Made by a program: the position numbers and the translations under genes. The notes under the pieces were generated by a model. That model ran no database searches. It saw only the letters and a program-made list of their open reading frames with translations, and was not told the origin of the DNA. Below, in pieces: positions 1-8,570 of a stretch of DNA of 64,000 nucleotides. The DNA comes from Candidatus Woesearchaeota archaeon (GTDB lineage Archaea; Nanobdellota; Nanobdellia; SCGC-AAA011-G17; UBA489): the NCBI GenBank assembly GCA_018302985.1, contig JAGVZA010000004.1, forward strand, positions 1 to 64,000, in the 5' to 3' direction. Numbering within the stretch: the stretch's first letter is position 1; every line of letters begins with the position of its first letter.

Positions 1-288
1 GGCTAGGACTTCCATCCCCCCTACTGATCTTAGGTTTGGTGAGCCGTTACCTCGCCAACAGCCTAATCAGCCGCCGACTCATCTTACGGCATTACTTTTG
101 AAAACAACGACCTTCCAGTGCGTAGTTTTTATCCGGGTTTAACCTCAGTTTCCCGAGGATATCCCAGACCGTAAGGCAGATTATCGACGTGTTACTGAGC
201 CTTGTGCCAGTACTCTTGCGAGCCTGTGACTTGCATGCCTTGAGTGGAACTCCACTAGCAGCGACCTCCCGCAGGATCAACGGGAATT
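1..288 (-). rRNA. 16S ribosomal RNA, 5' portion (gene continues beyond window start)
   Basis: Reverse complement reads ATTCCCGTTGATCCTGCGGGAGGTCGCTGCTAG...GGCATGCAAGTC...GGTAACGGCTCACCAA, the conserved archaeal 16S 5' region. Confidence 0.96.
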
Positions 289-314
289 GTTCTGGACCGC
301 TAAAGACTTTTCCA

Positions 315-321
315 TTATATA
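315..321 (-). promoter_or_regulatory. Candidate TATA box for 16S rRNA
   Basis: TATATAA on the minus strand about 27-33 nt upstream of the 16S 5' end. Confidence 0.4.
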
Positions 322-661
322 CATGATTTATTGAATAGTTGGTTGTCGCACCATGCGACATGTCATCCATCATACGTTGGTACGTACTCATGACCAACAT
401 GCTCATCATTTGCTCAGAGCACGTTGTTTTTGAGCATAAAAAATTGAGAAGAATAATTGTTTTTATGATTGATACTTATTCTTCATGCATGGTAGGAGTT
501 GGAGCAAAAAACGGATTTATAAAGCTATCGTTTTATTTCGCTCTTTTGGAAATTATTTTAATGTTCCTGAGACTGTGAGCACTAAATTATTTTTTAGTAA
601 CTGAGAAAATTTTTATCTTTGTACTTATTTTCTAGATAAAGAATATAAAAAAATAAAAGGA

Positions 662-769
662 TTATGAAGCTTGCGCTTTACGTCTGCGCTTCTCTCTTCT
701 AATACGCTTTCTTTGCCACTTCCAGCGCATCTGTCTCTTTTTCTTCCAACGTCTAGAACTGCGTTTCAT
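662..769 (-). CDS. Ribosomal protein eL41-like micro-ORF (35 aa from ATG at 769; or 22 aa from ATG at 730)
   Basis: Manual translation MKRSSRRWKKKRQMRWKWQRKRIRREKRRRKAQAS*; C-terminal part resembles eL41 ([25 protein letters not shown]). Absent from ORF track. Confidence 0.75.
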   Translation of the reverse strand: MKRSSRRWKKKRQMRWKWQRKRIRREKRRRKAQAS

Positions 770-920
770 GTAGTCTTCTTGCTCTTTTTTTCTTCTTTTA
801 AAGGTTGTGGTCTCTCTTTTTCCAGGCTAAATTATTCTTCTTTTGTTTTGTTTGTTTTTCTTTTGACTTCTTTTGCTTTTTTTCACAACTCTTATAAGGG
901 ACTTCTGTTATAGTTGTTGT

Positions 921-1160
921 ATGGTGTTAGCAGAATTATTTCCGAGAATGCCTGAAGTGAGCTGGTTAGATAACATTTGTTTTATCATTCTTGTTTTGTC
1001 TGCTTTTAACTGGGTTGCATTTGCTTTTTGGGATATTAATATTGTTACCTTTATTCCTGATCTTACTTTACAGAAATTTGTTTATGTTATTATTGGACTT
1101 TCTGGATTCAAAGCCTTATTTTTTTGGAAGAAATGCCTAGCTTGCTCCAGAGTTGAGTAA
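921..1160 (+). CDS. DUF378 family small membrane protein
   Basis: LDNICFIILVLSAFNWVAF...LQKFVYVIIGLSGFKALF pattern; start refined to in-frame ATG at 921. Confidence 0.7.
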   Translation: MVLAELFPRMPEVSWLDNICFIILVLSAFNWVAFAFWDINIVTFIPDLTLQKFVYVIIGLSGFKALFFWKKCLACSRVE

Positions 1161-2051
1161 TTCTTTTACTCTTTTAATATAGTTTTTTAAGTTTATTATC
1201 TCTTGATTGTAAGGATCAATTTTTTCTGCTTCCTCCACTGTTTTTGCAGCTTCTTCTATCTGTTTATTTTTCATATAAGCAATCGCTAATCCAAGATAGG
1301 TCTTGATATTGTTGGGGTTTAAGAGCAATGATTTTTTATAATACTGGATTGCCTTGGGATAATCTTCCTTGAAATTGTAATGGATAATTCCCATGTCCCT
1401 GTAGACTTTTGCTTTGTTTTCAAATTGATCTATTTTTTCTTCGTAGATTTTCAAATACTGCAGTTGTTTAGCCTTATGGACGCGTTCTCCTTTTTCGAAT
1501 TGATAATGATGGATTACTATTGCAGTTTGCTGTATTCTTTTTTTGTCTTTAATGGATGCATCTACGGATTCATGGACTGGACTAGAGAATTTTATTTCTT
1601 TAGTATTTCTAAATAAGCGAATGATATTACAACTGATGAACCCCATAAACTCTTTAGCCTCTGGAATTTTCTGATTGACTAGCTTAAAGCCTAATAATTT
1701 TCTATCGTTAGTATAACTGACTTGGACAAAAGTATAAGCATCATATCCTTTGCTCTTTGTTAACTCTTTGATGACTAGATGGTCTTCTTTGCTGAGTACT
1801 TCATCCGCATCTAAGACTAAAATCCATTCTTTTGTTGCTTTTGACAGCGCAAAATTTCTCGCTTTACTGAAATCATTGTCCCATTTGTAGGAAAACACAT
1901 TCGGAGTATATTTTCTTGCTACTGCAACTGTTCTATCTAAGGATCCAGCGTCAACAATAATAATTTCATCTACTAGTTCTTGTACAGATTTGATTGCTTG
2001 CTCTAGATATTTTTCTTCATCACGAACAATCATACATAAGGAAATACTCAT
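1137..2051 (-). CDS. Glycosyltransferase family 2 with C-terminal TPR repeats
   Basis: SLCMIVRDEEKYLEQAIKSV..DEIIIVDAGSLDRT...WILVLDADE; TPR-like C-terminus. Confidence 0.9.
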   Translation of the reverse strand: MSISLCMIVRDEEKYLEQAIKSVQELVDEIIIVDAGSLDRTVAVARKYTPNVFSYKWDNDFSKARNFALSKATKEWILVLDADEVLSKEDHLVIKELTKSKGYDAYTFVQVSYTNDRKLLGFKLVNQKIPEAKEFMGFISCNIIRLFRNTKEIKFSSPVHESVDASIKDKKRIQQTAIVIHHYQFEKGERVHKAKQLQYLKIYEEKIDQFENKAKVYRDMGIIHYNFKEDYPKAIQYYKKSLLLNPNNIKTYLGLAIAYMKNKQIEEAAKTVEEAEKIDPYNQEIINLKNYIKRVKELLNSGAS

Positions 2052-2165
2052 GTGTTTGCTAATTTTTTCATCCCTATAAATTTTTCTGTCGTTAGCTTTA
2101 TATAGAAGTTCTGCTTCAAGAATTCTATGAGTTTAGGTTGTGTAAACATTATAACTATTTCTACT

Positions 2166-2268
2166 CAATTCTTGAGGGGGGACTATCTGTAACCCAATCA
2201 TTATTCTGCGGGAAAAAGAGGTGTCTTTTCTACTCGCTTTTAATGACCAGCTGTCTCCCTCAAGATTG
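2166..2268. ncRNA. Candidate structured intergenic RNA (family and strand unknown)
   Basis: Long rod: CTTGAGGG(G)GG/..CTCCCTCAAG, TCATTA/TAATGA, GCGGG/CTCGC, AAAAGA-GGTG-TCTTTT. Confidence 0.45.
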
Positions 2269-2308
2269 CATTGCTAACCTTTATTAATCTCATTTTCTTT
2301 ACACCAAC

Positions 2309-2596
2309 ATGGTTACTCAAGAACAAGTTATTACTCAATTGAAAAAAGTGCAAGATCCAGAATTAGGTTTAGATGTCTGGACTTTGGGACTCATTTATAC
2401 TATTACTATTGAGAAAACTAAGATTCTTATTAAAATGACTTTGACTACGCCTATGTGTCCTTTTGGTCCGATGATGATTGCTGATGTAGAAAAACGAGTT
2501 AAAGAATTAAAAGGGGTTAAAGTTGCAAAAGTTGAAATTACTTTTAATCCTCCTTGGAAACCGACGGAAGAAATTCGTGAATTATTAGGTGTTTAA
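2309..2596 (+). CDS. DUF59 / MIP18-SufT-like iron-sulfur assembly protein
   Basis: VQDPELGLDVWTLGLIYTI...MTLTTPMCPFGPMM. Confidence 0.9.
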   Translation: MVTQEQVITQLKKVQDPELGLDVWTLGLIYTITIEKTKILIKMTLTTPMCPFGPMMIADVEKRVKELKGVKVAKVEITFNPPWKPTEEIRELLGV

Positions 2597-2598
2597 TC

Positions 2599-3894
2599 TT
2601 ATTCTACTAAGAACATATCAGGATCTACTAGATGTGTCATGACTTCATTTAAGAAACGAGCAGCTTCAGCACCATCGATAATTCTATGATCAAAAGATAA
2701 GGATAAAGTCATCATGTGTCTGATTTCTATTTTTCCATTTCTGACTACTGGTCTTTCTTGGATTTTTCCTAAGCCTAGATTAGCAACTTCTGGATAATTG
2801 ATAATGGGGGTAGCATAAGTGCCTCCTAAACTTCCTACATTGGTAATAGTGAAGGTTCCTCCTTTCATATCTGCTAAGTCTATAGTTCTCTTTCTTGCTC
2901 CTATTGCTAGTGTTGTTATTTCTTTAGCTAAATCAATAAGCTTTTTCAGTTGCACATTTTTTATCACTGGCACAATGAGTCCTTCTTCAGTATCTACTGC
3001 GATACCAATATTATAATATTTTTTAATAATGATCTCTTGATTTACGTCATCAATCATAGCATTGAGCAAGGGATGTTTTTCCAATGCAGGAATTAATGCT
3101 TTGATAATGAAAGGCAAATAAGTCAAGTGTACTCCTTCTTTTTCACATTTGTCTTTTTCCTTTTCTCTAATTTCTACTAAATGTGTGACGTCGCATTCAT
3201 CCATGTGCGTGACTAAAGCAGTGGACATTTGTGACTTAATCATATTATTGGCAATAGTTTTTCTTAAACCATGCAATGGAACGTGCTCTACATATCCATA
3301 GAAATCATACTTCTTGACGACTTTAATGTCTGAATGTGTAACTATTTTCTTTTCTGTTGGAGCTGCACTATTGACATCCTCTTCAGTAATTTGACCATGG
3401 CTTCCAGAACCTTTAATGTCTGATAAATCTACTCCTAATTCTTTTGCTAATTTGCGTACTGCTGGCAATGCAAGAATATCTTCCTGTTTTGTTGTTTGGA
3501 CTTCAGTTTTTACTTCTAGTGTTGGAACTGGAATGTCTTCAGCTTCTTCTAACTCACCTACAACTCCTACAGATTTGAATTTCTTTTCTGTTCTTATTTC
3601 TTTTTTAGGAGCAGCAGTTTCTTTTTTTGCTGGCGTTGTTGGTTTTGCTGTAGATGCTTTTCCTTTTTCGTCAATAACAATCATGACTTGTCCTACATTG
3701 ACTACTTTTCCTTGAGCGACTAGAATTTTTGCAACTTTTCCTGCAACTGGAGAGGGAATATCTACTACTGCTTTATCAGTTTCTACTTTTACTAGGACTT
3801 GATCTTGCTTGACCATGTCTCCTTCTTTGACCAGCCATTGGACTATCTCTCCTTCAGTGATACCTTCTCCAACGTCTGGGAATTTGAAATCCAT
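2599..3894 (-). CDS. Dihydrolipoamide acyltransferase (E2) of 2-oxoacid/pyruvate dehydrogenase complex
   Basis: N-terminal lipoyl domain with ETDKAVVDIPSP, E3-binding region, catalytic SFDHRIIDGAEAARFL. Confidence 0.95.
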   Translation of the reverse strand: MDFKFPDVGEGITEGEIVQWLVKEGDMVKQDQVLVKVETDKAVVDIPSPVAGKVAKILVAQGKVVNVGQVMIVIDEKGKASTAKPTTPAKKETAAPKKEIRTEKKFKSVGVVGELEEAEDIPVPTLEVKTEVQTTKQEDILALPAVRKLAKELGVDLSDIKGSGSHGQITEEDVNSAAPTEKKIVTHSDIKVVKKYDFYGYVEHVPLHGLRKTIANNMIKSQMSTALVTHMDECDVTHLVEIREKEKDKCEKEGVHLTYLPFIIKALIPALEKHPLLNAMIDDVNQEIIIKKYYNIGIAVDTEEGLIVPVIKNVQLKKLIDLAKEITTLAIGARKRTIDLADMKGGTFTITNVGSLGGTYATPIINYPEVANLGLGKIQERPVVRNGKIEIRHMMTLSLSFDHRIIDGAEAARFLNEVMTHLVDPDMFLVE

Positions 3895-3913
3895 TAGAAC
3901 ATCATGACCTCAT

Positions 3914-4792
3914 CTATGGCTTTGCAAATACGAGCAGGATTTGTAAGATAGCTTTTTCTTGGATACGAGTTGCAATTTCTGCTCCCCATCCACCAGATCT
4001 AGGAGCTTCATGGACTATAATACAACGACCTGTTTTTTTGACAGATTCAATAATTGTTTCCGAATCTAAAGGACAGATAGTTCGTACATCAATAATTTCA
4101 CAAGAGATACTTCTTTCTTTCATCTTTTCTGCAGCACGCTGACATTCTCTAATCATGGAACCCCAAGCAACTAAAGTTATATCCTTTCCTTCTTGCAGTA
4201 TTTTTGCTTTTCCTAAAGGGATTACATATTCTTTTGTTGGCACTTCTTCTTTGATAGCACGATAAATTCTTTTTGGTTCGAAGAAAATAACTGGATCTGG
4301 ATCACGAATTGCTGCAATCAATAATCCTTTTGCTTCTGCAGGAGAAGAGGGAATAACTACTTTTAATCCTGGGATGTGTGCATACAACGCTTCCATACTT
4401 TCTGAGTGATGTTCTAAAGCTCTGATGCCACCACCATAGGGAACACGCAAGACCATAGGACAAGTAAATCTTCCCCGAGAACGATTTCGTAAACGAGCAG
4501 CATGTGATATTAACTGATTGAATGCTGGATAGACAAAACCATCGAATTGAATTTCTGCTACTGGTTTTAATCCATAAGCTGCCATGCCTATAGAAGTTCC
4601 AACAATACCTGACTCTGCCAGAGGTGTATCCATGACTCTTGCTGTTCCAAATTTCTTTTGCAACCCCGTTGTAACTCTAAATACACCACCTTCATGACCA
4701 ACGTCTTCACCTAAAACGACAACACTTTTATCTTTAGCCATTTCTTGATGCAACGCAAGATTGATTGCTTCGACGATGTTAAGCTGGGACAT
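3914..4792 (-). CDS. Pyruvate/2-oxoacid dehydrogenase E1 beta subunit, C-terminus apparently damaged
   Basis: ALHQEMAKDKSVVVLGEDVGHEGGVFRVTTGLQ...MDTPLAESGIVG; abrupt atypical C-terminus IQEKAILQILLVFAKP. Confidence 0.92.
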   Translation of the reverse strand: MSQLNIVEAINLALHQEMAKDKSVVVLGEDVGHEGGVFRVTTGLQKKFGTARVMDTPLAESGIVGTSIGMAAYGLKPVAEIQFDGFVYPAFNQLISHAARLRNRSRGRFTCPMVLRVPYGGGIRALEHHSESMEALYAHIPGLKVVIPSSPAEAKGLLIAAIRDPDPVIFFEPKRIYRAIKEEVPTKEYVIPLGKAKILQEGKDITLVAWGSMIRECQRAAEKMKERSISCEIIDVRTICPLDSETIIESVKKTGRCIIVHEAPRSGGWGAEIATRIQEKAILQILLVFAKP

Positions 4793-5614
4793 CTAACTCA
4801 CTACCTCTGCACGATATGCCCCTAAGGGTGCTCCTTTTGGTAGCCAGCATAATCCTCTTTCACCAACTCCTTGGAACCAGCTTGGATCATGATACTGTTG
4901 TTTTAATCTTTCTATTTCTGTTTGTTCATCTACTGTGAAACTCTGCACTTTATATCTTCCTTCTGTTAATCCTACTGCTAGAGTTTCATGTAATTTTTGC
5001 AATGTAATATTTGAGCTGTGCTGTGTAATCCATGTTATTTGTCCTTCTAATTCTCTTACATCAGCTTCATCATATAATCCTTTTTTCATAAGTGCAACCA
5101 TTCTTTCTGCAAGATTGTATACTGGACGATCGTAGAGAATAATTCCTTGTTGCATCACACATCCGTTACTAATTCTTTGTGCATTTCCTGAAACTTTTTT
5201 ACCTTCTATATAGAAATCATTTTTATTAGTAATAGTAACTGGTAAACCTAAACTTGCAAGCGCTGTTGCTATTTTTCCGCAAAACAACTCATACAGCATT
5301 GTAGTATCTATAGCTGGTGTTGGAAAAAAAACACTATAAGAAAAATCATATTTTGTATCATGATACACTGCTCTTCCCCCACTTGTTGCTCTTACAACCC
5401 TTACTCCATGTTGTATACAGGCTTCCTGATTTACATCTTCGATTGCTTGGGGTTTAGCTATTGATAGTGCAGGTTCCCAATGATTAAATATTAAGGTAGG
5501 TGGGCTTTTTTTTGTAGCTACTTGCTGATGCAATACTTCATCTATAGCAATAATCTCTGCAGGATCACGTACTTTTGCTTCAATTACTCTCCACATCATT
5601 TGTTCCAAACTCAT
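4793..5614 (-). CDS. lplA: Lipoate-protein ligase A-like
   Basis: RATSGGRAVYHD...NDFYIEGKKVSGNAQRI; embedded between E1 alpha and E1 beta genes. Confidence 0.88.
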   Translation of the reverse strand: MSLEQMMWRVIEAKVRDPAEIIAIDEVLHQQVATKKSPPTLIFNHWEPALSIAKPQAIEDVNQEACIQHGVRVVRATSGGRAVYHDTKYDFSYSVFFPTPAIDTTMLYELFCGKIATALASLGLPVTITNKNDFYIEGKKVSGNAQRISNGCVMQQGIILYDRPVYNLAERMVALMKKGLYDEADVRELEGQITWITQHSSNITLQKLHETLAVGLTEGRYKVQSFTVDEQTEIERLKQQYHDPSWFQGVGERGLCWLPKGAPLGAYRAEVVS

Positions 5615-6690
5615 TCCTCCTTCGCCTCTAGATTTTTTTGGAGATATTCGAATTGCTCTTTGAGTTCTGAAGTCATTTCAGCATACATGTATTTGAACAT
5701 GTCCTCTGGTTTTGTTGCTGCTGCAACTTTTTCTGCTTTTGCAATAGCTGCTTCTATTTGTTTTGCACATCTTTTTACTAAATCCTCTTCATATTTTTTA
5801 TTCCAGATTCCTTTTTTCTGTAAATAAATTTTGAATCGTTTAATGGGATCACGTTCTTGCCAATATTTGACTTCTTTATCAGAACGATAGAGTGTTGGAT
5901 CATCAGCTGTTGTATGTGGACCAATTCTGTAAGTTAAGGATTCAATCAATGTTGGGCCTTTTCCTTTTCTTGCATTTTCCACAGCCTCTTTTGTTGCTGC
6001 ATACAATGCTAAAGCATCATTACCATCTACCTGAATACCTGGAAAACCATAAGCAATTGCTTTTTGAGCGATAGTTTTACTTGCAGTTTGGATATGTCTT
6101 GGTGTAGAAATAGCCCATTGATTGTTTTGACAAAAAAGAATACAAGGTGCTTTGAAAACTCCAGCAAAATTCATTGCTTCATGGAAATCTCCTTCTGAGG
6201 TTCCACCATCACCGAGAGCTGCTACTGCAACTACTTTATGGCCTTTGATATTGGCTGCCATAGCTACTCCAACACCATGTAATGTTTGTGAACCTACTGG
6301 GACTGAAAGAGGAAAGTTATTGATGCCTTTGGGAGATCGATTTCCTTCTTCACATCCCATGAATGTTAAGTAAAATAATTCTAGGGGAGCATCACGCGCT
6401 AATAGAATTCCTAATTCTCTGAATGATGGAAAGAACCAATCTTGTTTTTGCATAGCAAACCCAACTGCTACTTGCGCTTCTTGTCCTAACACTTGCGCGA
6501 ATGTTCCCATGCGACCAGAACGTTGCAAAGCTAATGCCTTAGTATCTGCCATGCGAGTTAAGACCATACACTCATACATCTTTTTTAACTCAGTAACAGA
6601 GAGTTTTGGCTCTAATAACTTATCAACATTTCCCTCTTTATCTAGAATCTGTAAGAATTTTCCTTCTAATGGATTGAAGTGTTCAATCAT
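5611..6690 (-). CDS. Pyruvate/2-oxoacid dehydrogenase E1 alpha subunit
   Basis: ThDP-binding GDGGTSEGDFHEAMNFAGVFKAPCILFCQNNQWAIS; TYRIGPHTTADD. Confidence 0.95.
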   Translation of the reverse strand: MIEHFNPLEGKFLQILDKEGNVDKLLEPKLSVTELKKMYECMVLTRMADTKALALQRSGRMGTFAQVLGQEAQVAVGFAMQKQDWFFPSFRELGILLARDAPLELFYLTFMGCEEGNRSPKGINNFPLSVPVGSQTLHGVGVAMAANIKGHKVVAVAALGDGGTSEGDFHEAMNFAGVFKAPCILFCQNNQWAISTPRHIQTASKTIAQKAIAYGFPGIQVDGNDALALYAATKEAVENARKGKGPTLIESLTYRIGPHTTADDPTLYRSDKEVKYWQERDPIKRFKIYLQKKGIWNKKYEEDLVKRCAKQIEAAIAKAEKVAAATKPEDMFKYMYAEMTSELKEQFEYLQKNLEAKEE

Positions 6691-6745
6691 CCTCTTTTTT
6701 CACCTGCTTTTTAACTTCTTTTTCTTCTCTTAAATGTTATCTTTT

Positions 6746-7033
6746 TTATCCTATTCTTGTTCCTTTACTGATTGCTTTTCTTAACTTAGAGTTATTGTTA
6801 TAAGTCCACAATACTTTTTCATCATGAACTATAATTTTTCCACTATACTCGAGATAGTCAATGATGCTCATCAATGTTTGATGCATAACTTGTTTAGGTA
6901 ATCTTCTTTTTAGTTCAGCGATAGTTAACATTTCATCAGCATTCATGAGTGTTTCCTCTACCATAAGTAAAGTATTTAGTGTTGGTGATCTTTGTTCACT
7001 ATATTCGCGTTTGCGTAGTTTTATCTCTAACAT
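6746..7033 (-). CDS. Small winged-helix-like protein
   Basis: MLTIAELKRRLPKQVMHQTLMSIIDYLEYSGKIIVHDEKVLWTY wHTH-like pattern. Confidence 0.55.
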   Translation of the reverse strand: MLEIKLRKREYSEQRSPTLNTLLMVEETLMNADEMLTIAELKRRLPKQVMHQTLMSIIDYLEYSGKIIVHDEKVLWTYNNNSKLRKAISKGTRIG

Positions 7034-7075
7034 ATCAACTGATATAATATCAAGTGATATATAAACTTAACTCTT

Positions 7076-7381
7076 TTACTTTCCTACTGCCCATTTCTTG
7101 AAGGTTGCATAATCACAACTACCACACAACCATTTCTTTGTTGCAGTGTTGTAGAAGAAAGGAACTCCGCCACATTTGCCATTGTCCAATTGCTCGAATA
7201 ATTTTTGATTTTGGGAGTTATGCCATACTTCTAATTTAGTCACTTTTACTTTTTCTTCTTTTTCTAGACGGGCAATTAAGGGATTCATCTCTATACAGTG
7301 TGGACACTCAGTACCATAGAAATCATAGAGAATTGCTTCTTCTTGTTTAGCTTTAGGAGCTGCTTTTTTAGCTGCTGGCAT
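7076..7381 (-). CDS. Thioredoxin-fold protein (CPHC active site)
   Basis: AILYDFYGTECPHCIEMNPLIARLEKE...CGGVPFFYN. Confidence 0.75.
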   Translation of the reverse strand: MPAAKKAAPKAKQEEAILYDFYGTECPHCIEMNPLIARLEKEEKVKVTKLEVWHNSQNQKLFEQLDNGKCGGVPFFYNTATKKWLCGSCDYATFKKWAVGK

Positions 7382-7433
7382 ACGATCACCTCTTTCTTAA
7401 ATGAAGATATTAAGTAATTTAAAAAGGTATCTT

Positions 7434-7844
7434 TTATAATTTCTGAGCTAACTGCAGATATCTTTGATAGTTTTCTTGACGTGCTTTTAATCTACTTGGT
7501 AAATGAGCACAGTTTTCATCATGTAGTAACTGCTGCATGAGTTTATCAGTTATTTTTCTATGCGTGAGGAAACCAGTAGTTAGTTCTGTAAATGTATAGC
7601 TCATAGTATGATTATCGCTTACATCTATTGCCAACAATTTTGGTTCTTCAAATCTTAAAGTTCCTAAATGAGGTATAAATTGTACATAGGGATTAAGATA
7701 AAATGTGACTTCTTCTCTCAGAGCAATTACGTCTGCTTGTTGCACGTAACCTGCAATAAATTCTGGTCTTCCTAGATTTACTACGCATATTTTTATTCTT
7801 TCTTCTTCTTTTCTTATTCTTTCTACTAAAGTTGCAATTTGCAT
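7434..7844 (-). CDS. Hypothetical protein
   Basis: Intact ORF in gene-dense context. Confidence 0.6.
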   Translation of the reverse strand: MQIATLVERIRKEEERIKICVVNLGRPEFIAGYVQQADVIALREEVTFYLNPYVQFIPHLGTLRFEEPKLLAIDVSDNHTMSYTFTELTTGFLTHRKITDKLMQQLLHDENCAHLPSRLKARQENYQRYLQLAQKL

Positions 7845-7883
7845 GTCTTTTCTTCCTTCATGCTTCTATAAATAGTTATCTTT

Positions 7884-8570
7884 TTAGATTTTCTCTAAGT
7901 CTATAATTCTTTTTTTATTTTTCTCAAATACTCGATTATCAATTAAACCAAAAACACCCTGTAAACCATCTTTAAACTGCTTTGAGGTAATCTCTTTTAT
8001 TACTTTTTCTAATCTTTCTTTAAAATTATATCTAGCAGCAACTTCTTTCTTTATCCAAATCGCATCTTGTATAAAACTAATTAAAAGAAATAAATCTCTA
8101 ATGTCAGTTAATCGACAACTGAGCATTTTCATCACAAATAGAGCATCACTGTTAATAATTCTTATTTTTAACTCTTCACTTATGGTTTTTCCTTTTAGAC
8201 TTCTTATGGTAGAATTATCAAATATCCACTCTGCAGATAGTTTAGCGTTTGTTTGTCTATCAACCACTTCTTCAATAAGTATATCCATACTTACTCTAAA
8301 ATTATGTTGAATCTTTTTTTCATATCTCTCAAAATTTCCATTATAGGGTATTTCATTACTATTGTTTACCTTTTGATATCCTAATTCAAGCAATGCTTCC
8401 TCAATAGACTCTAATTCTTCATGATCTTTGATCACAATGTCACAATCTACAGAGAATCTAGGAAAGGTATAAGCATTGACAGCATAGCCACCTATAACAA
8501 CAAAACTATTTTTCTTTATTTTCTTTAAAGTTTCAAATATCTCTTTTTCTCTAAGCTGCAGCTGTTCCAT
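7884..8570 (-). CDS. Nucleotidyltransferase-like protein (AbiEii/MNT-type toxin candidate)
   Basis: FVVIGGYAVNAYTFPRFSVDCDIVI: GG...A then D-x-D nucleotidyltransferase motif. Confidence 0.75.
   Translation of the reverse strand: MEQLQLREKEIFETLKKIKKNSFVVIGGYAVNAYTFPRFSVDCDIVIKDHEELESIEEALLELGYQKVNNSNEIPYNGNFERYEKKIQHNFRVSMDILIEEVVDRQTNAKLSAEWIFDNSTIRSLKGKTISEELKIRIINSDALFVMKMLSCRLTDIRDLFLLISFIQDAIWIKKEVAARYNFKERLEKVIKEITSKQFKDGLQGVFGLIDNRVFEKNKKRIIDLEKI

Noticed and set aside
92-409. 105-aa minus-strand ORF
   Set aside because: Lies inside the 16S rRNA gene and its promoter; not protein-coding
339-578. 79-aa plus-strand ORF
   Set aside because: No recognisable protein features; lies opposite the rRNA promoter/leader region
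671-913. 80-aa plus-strand Ser/Leu/Phe-rich ORF
   Set aside because: Antisense of the Lys/Arg-rich eL41-like micro-ORF
2819-3715. Plus-strand ORFs opposite E2 (2819..3016, 3416..3715)
   Set aside because: Antisense shadows of a confidently identified gene; the same applies to most plus/minus ORF pairs elsewhere (e.g. 19651, 20281, 38016, 38892, 36774)
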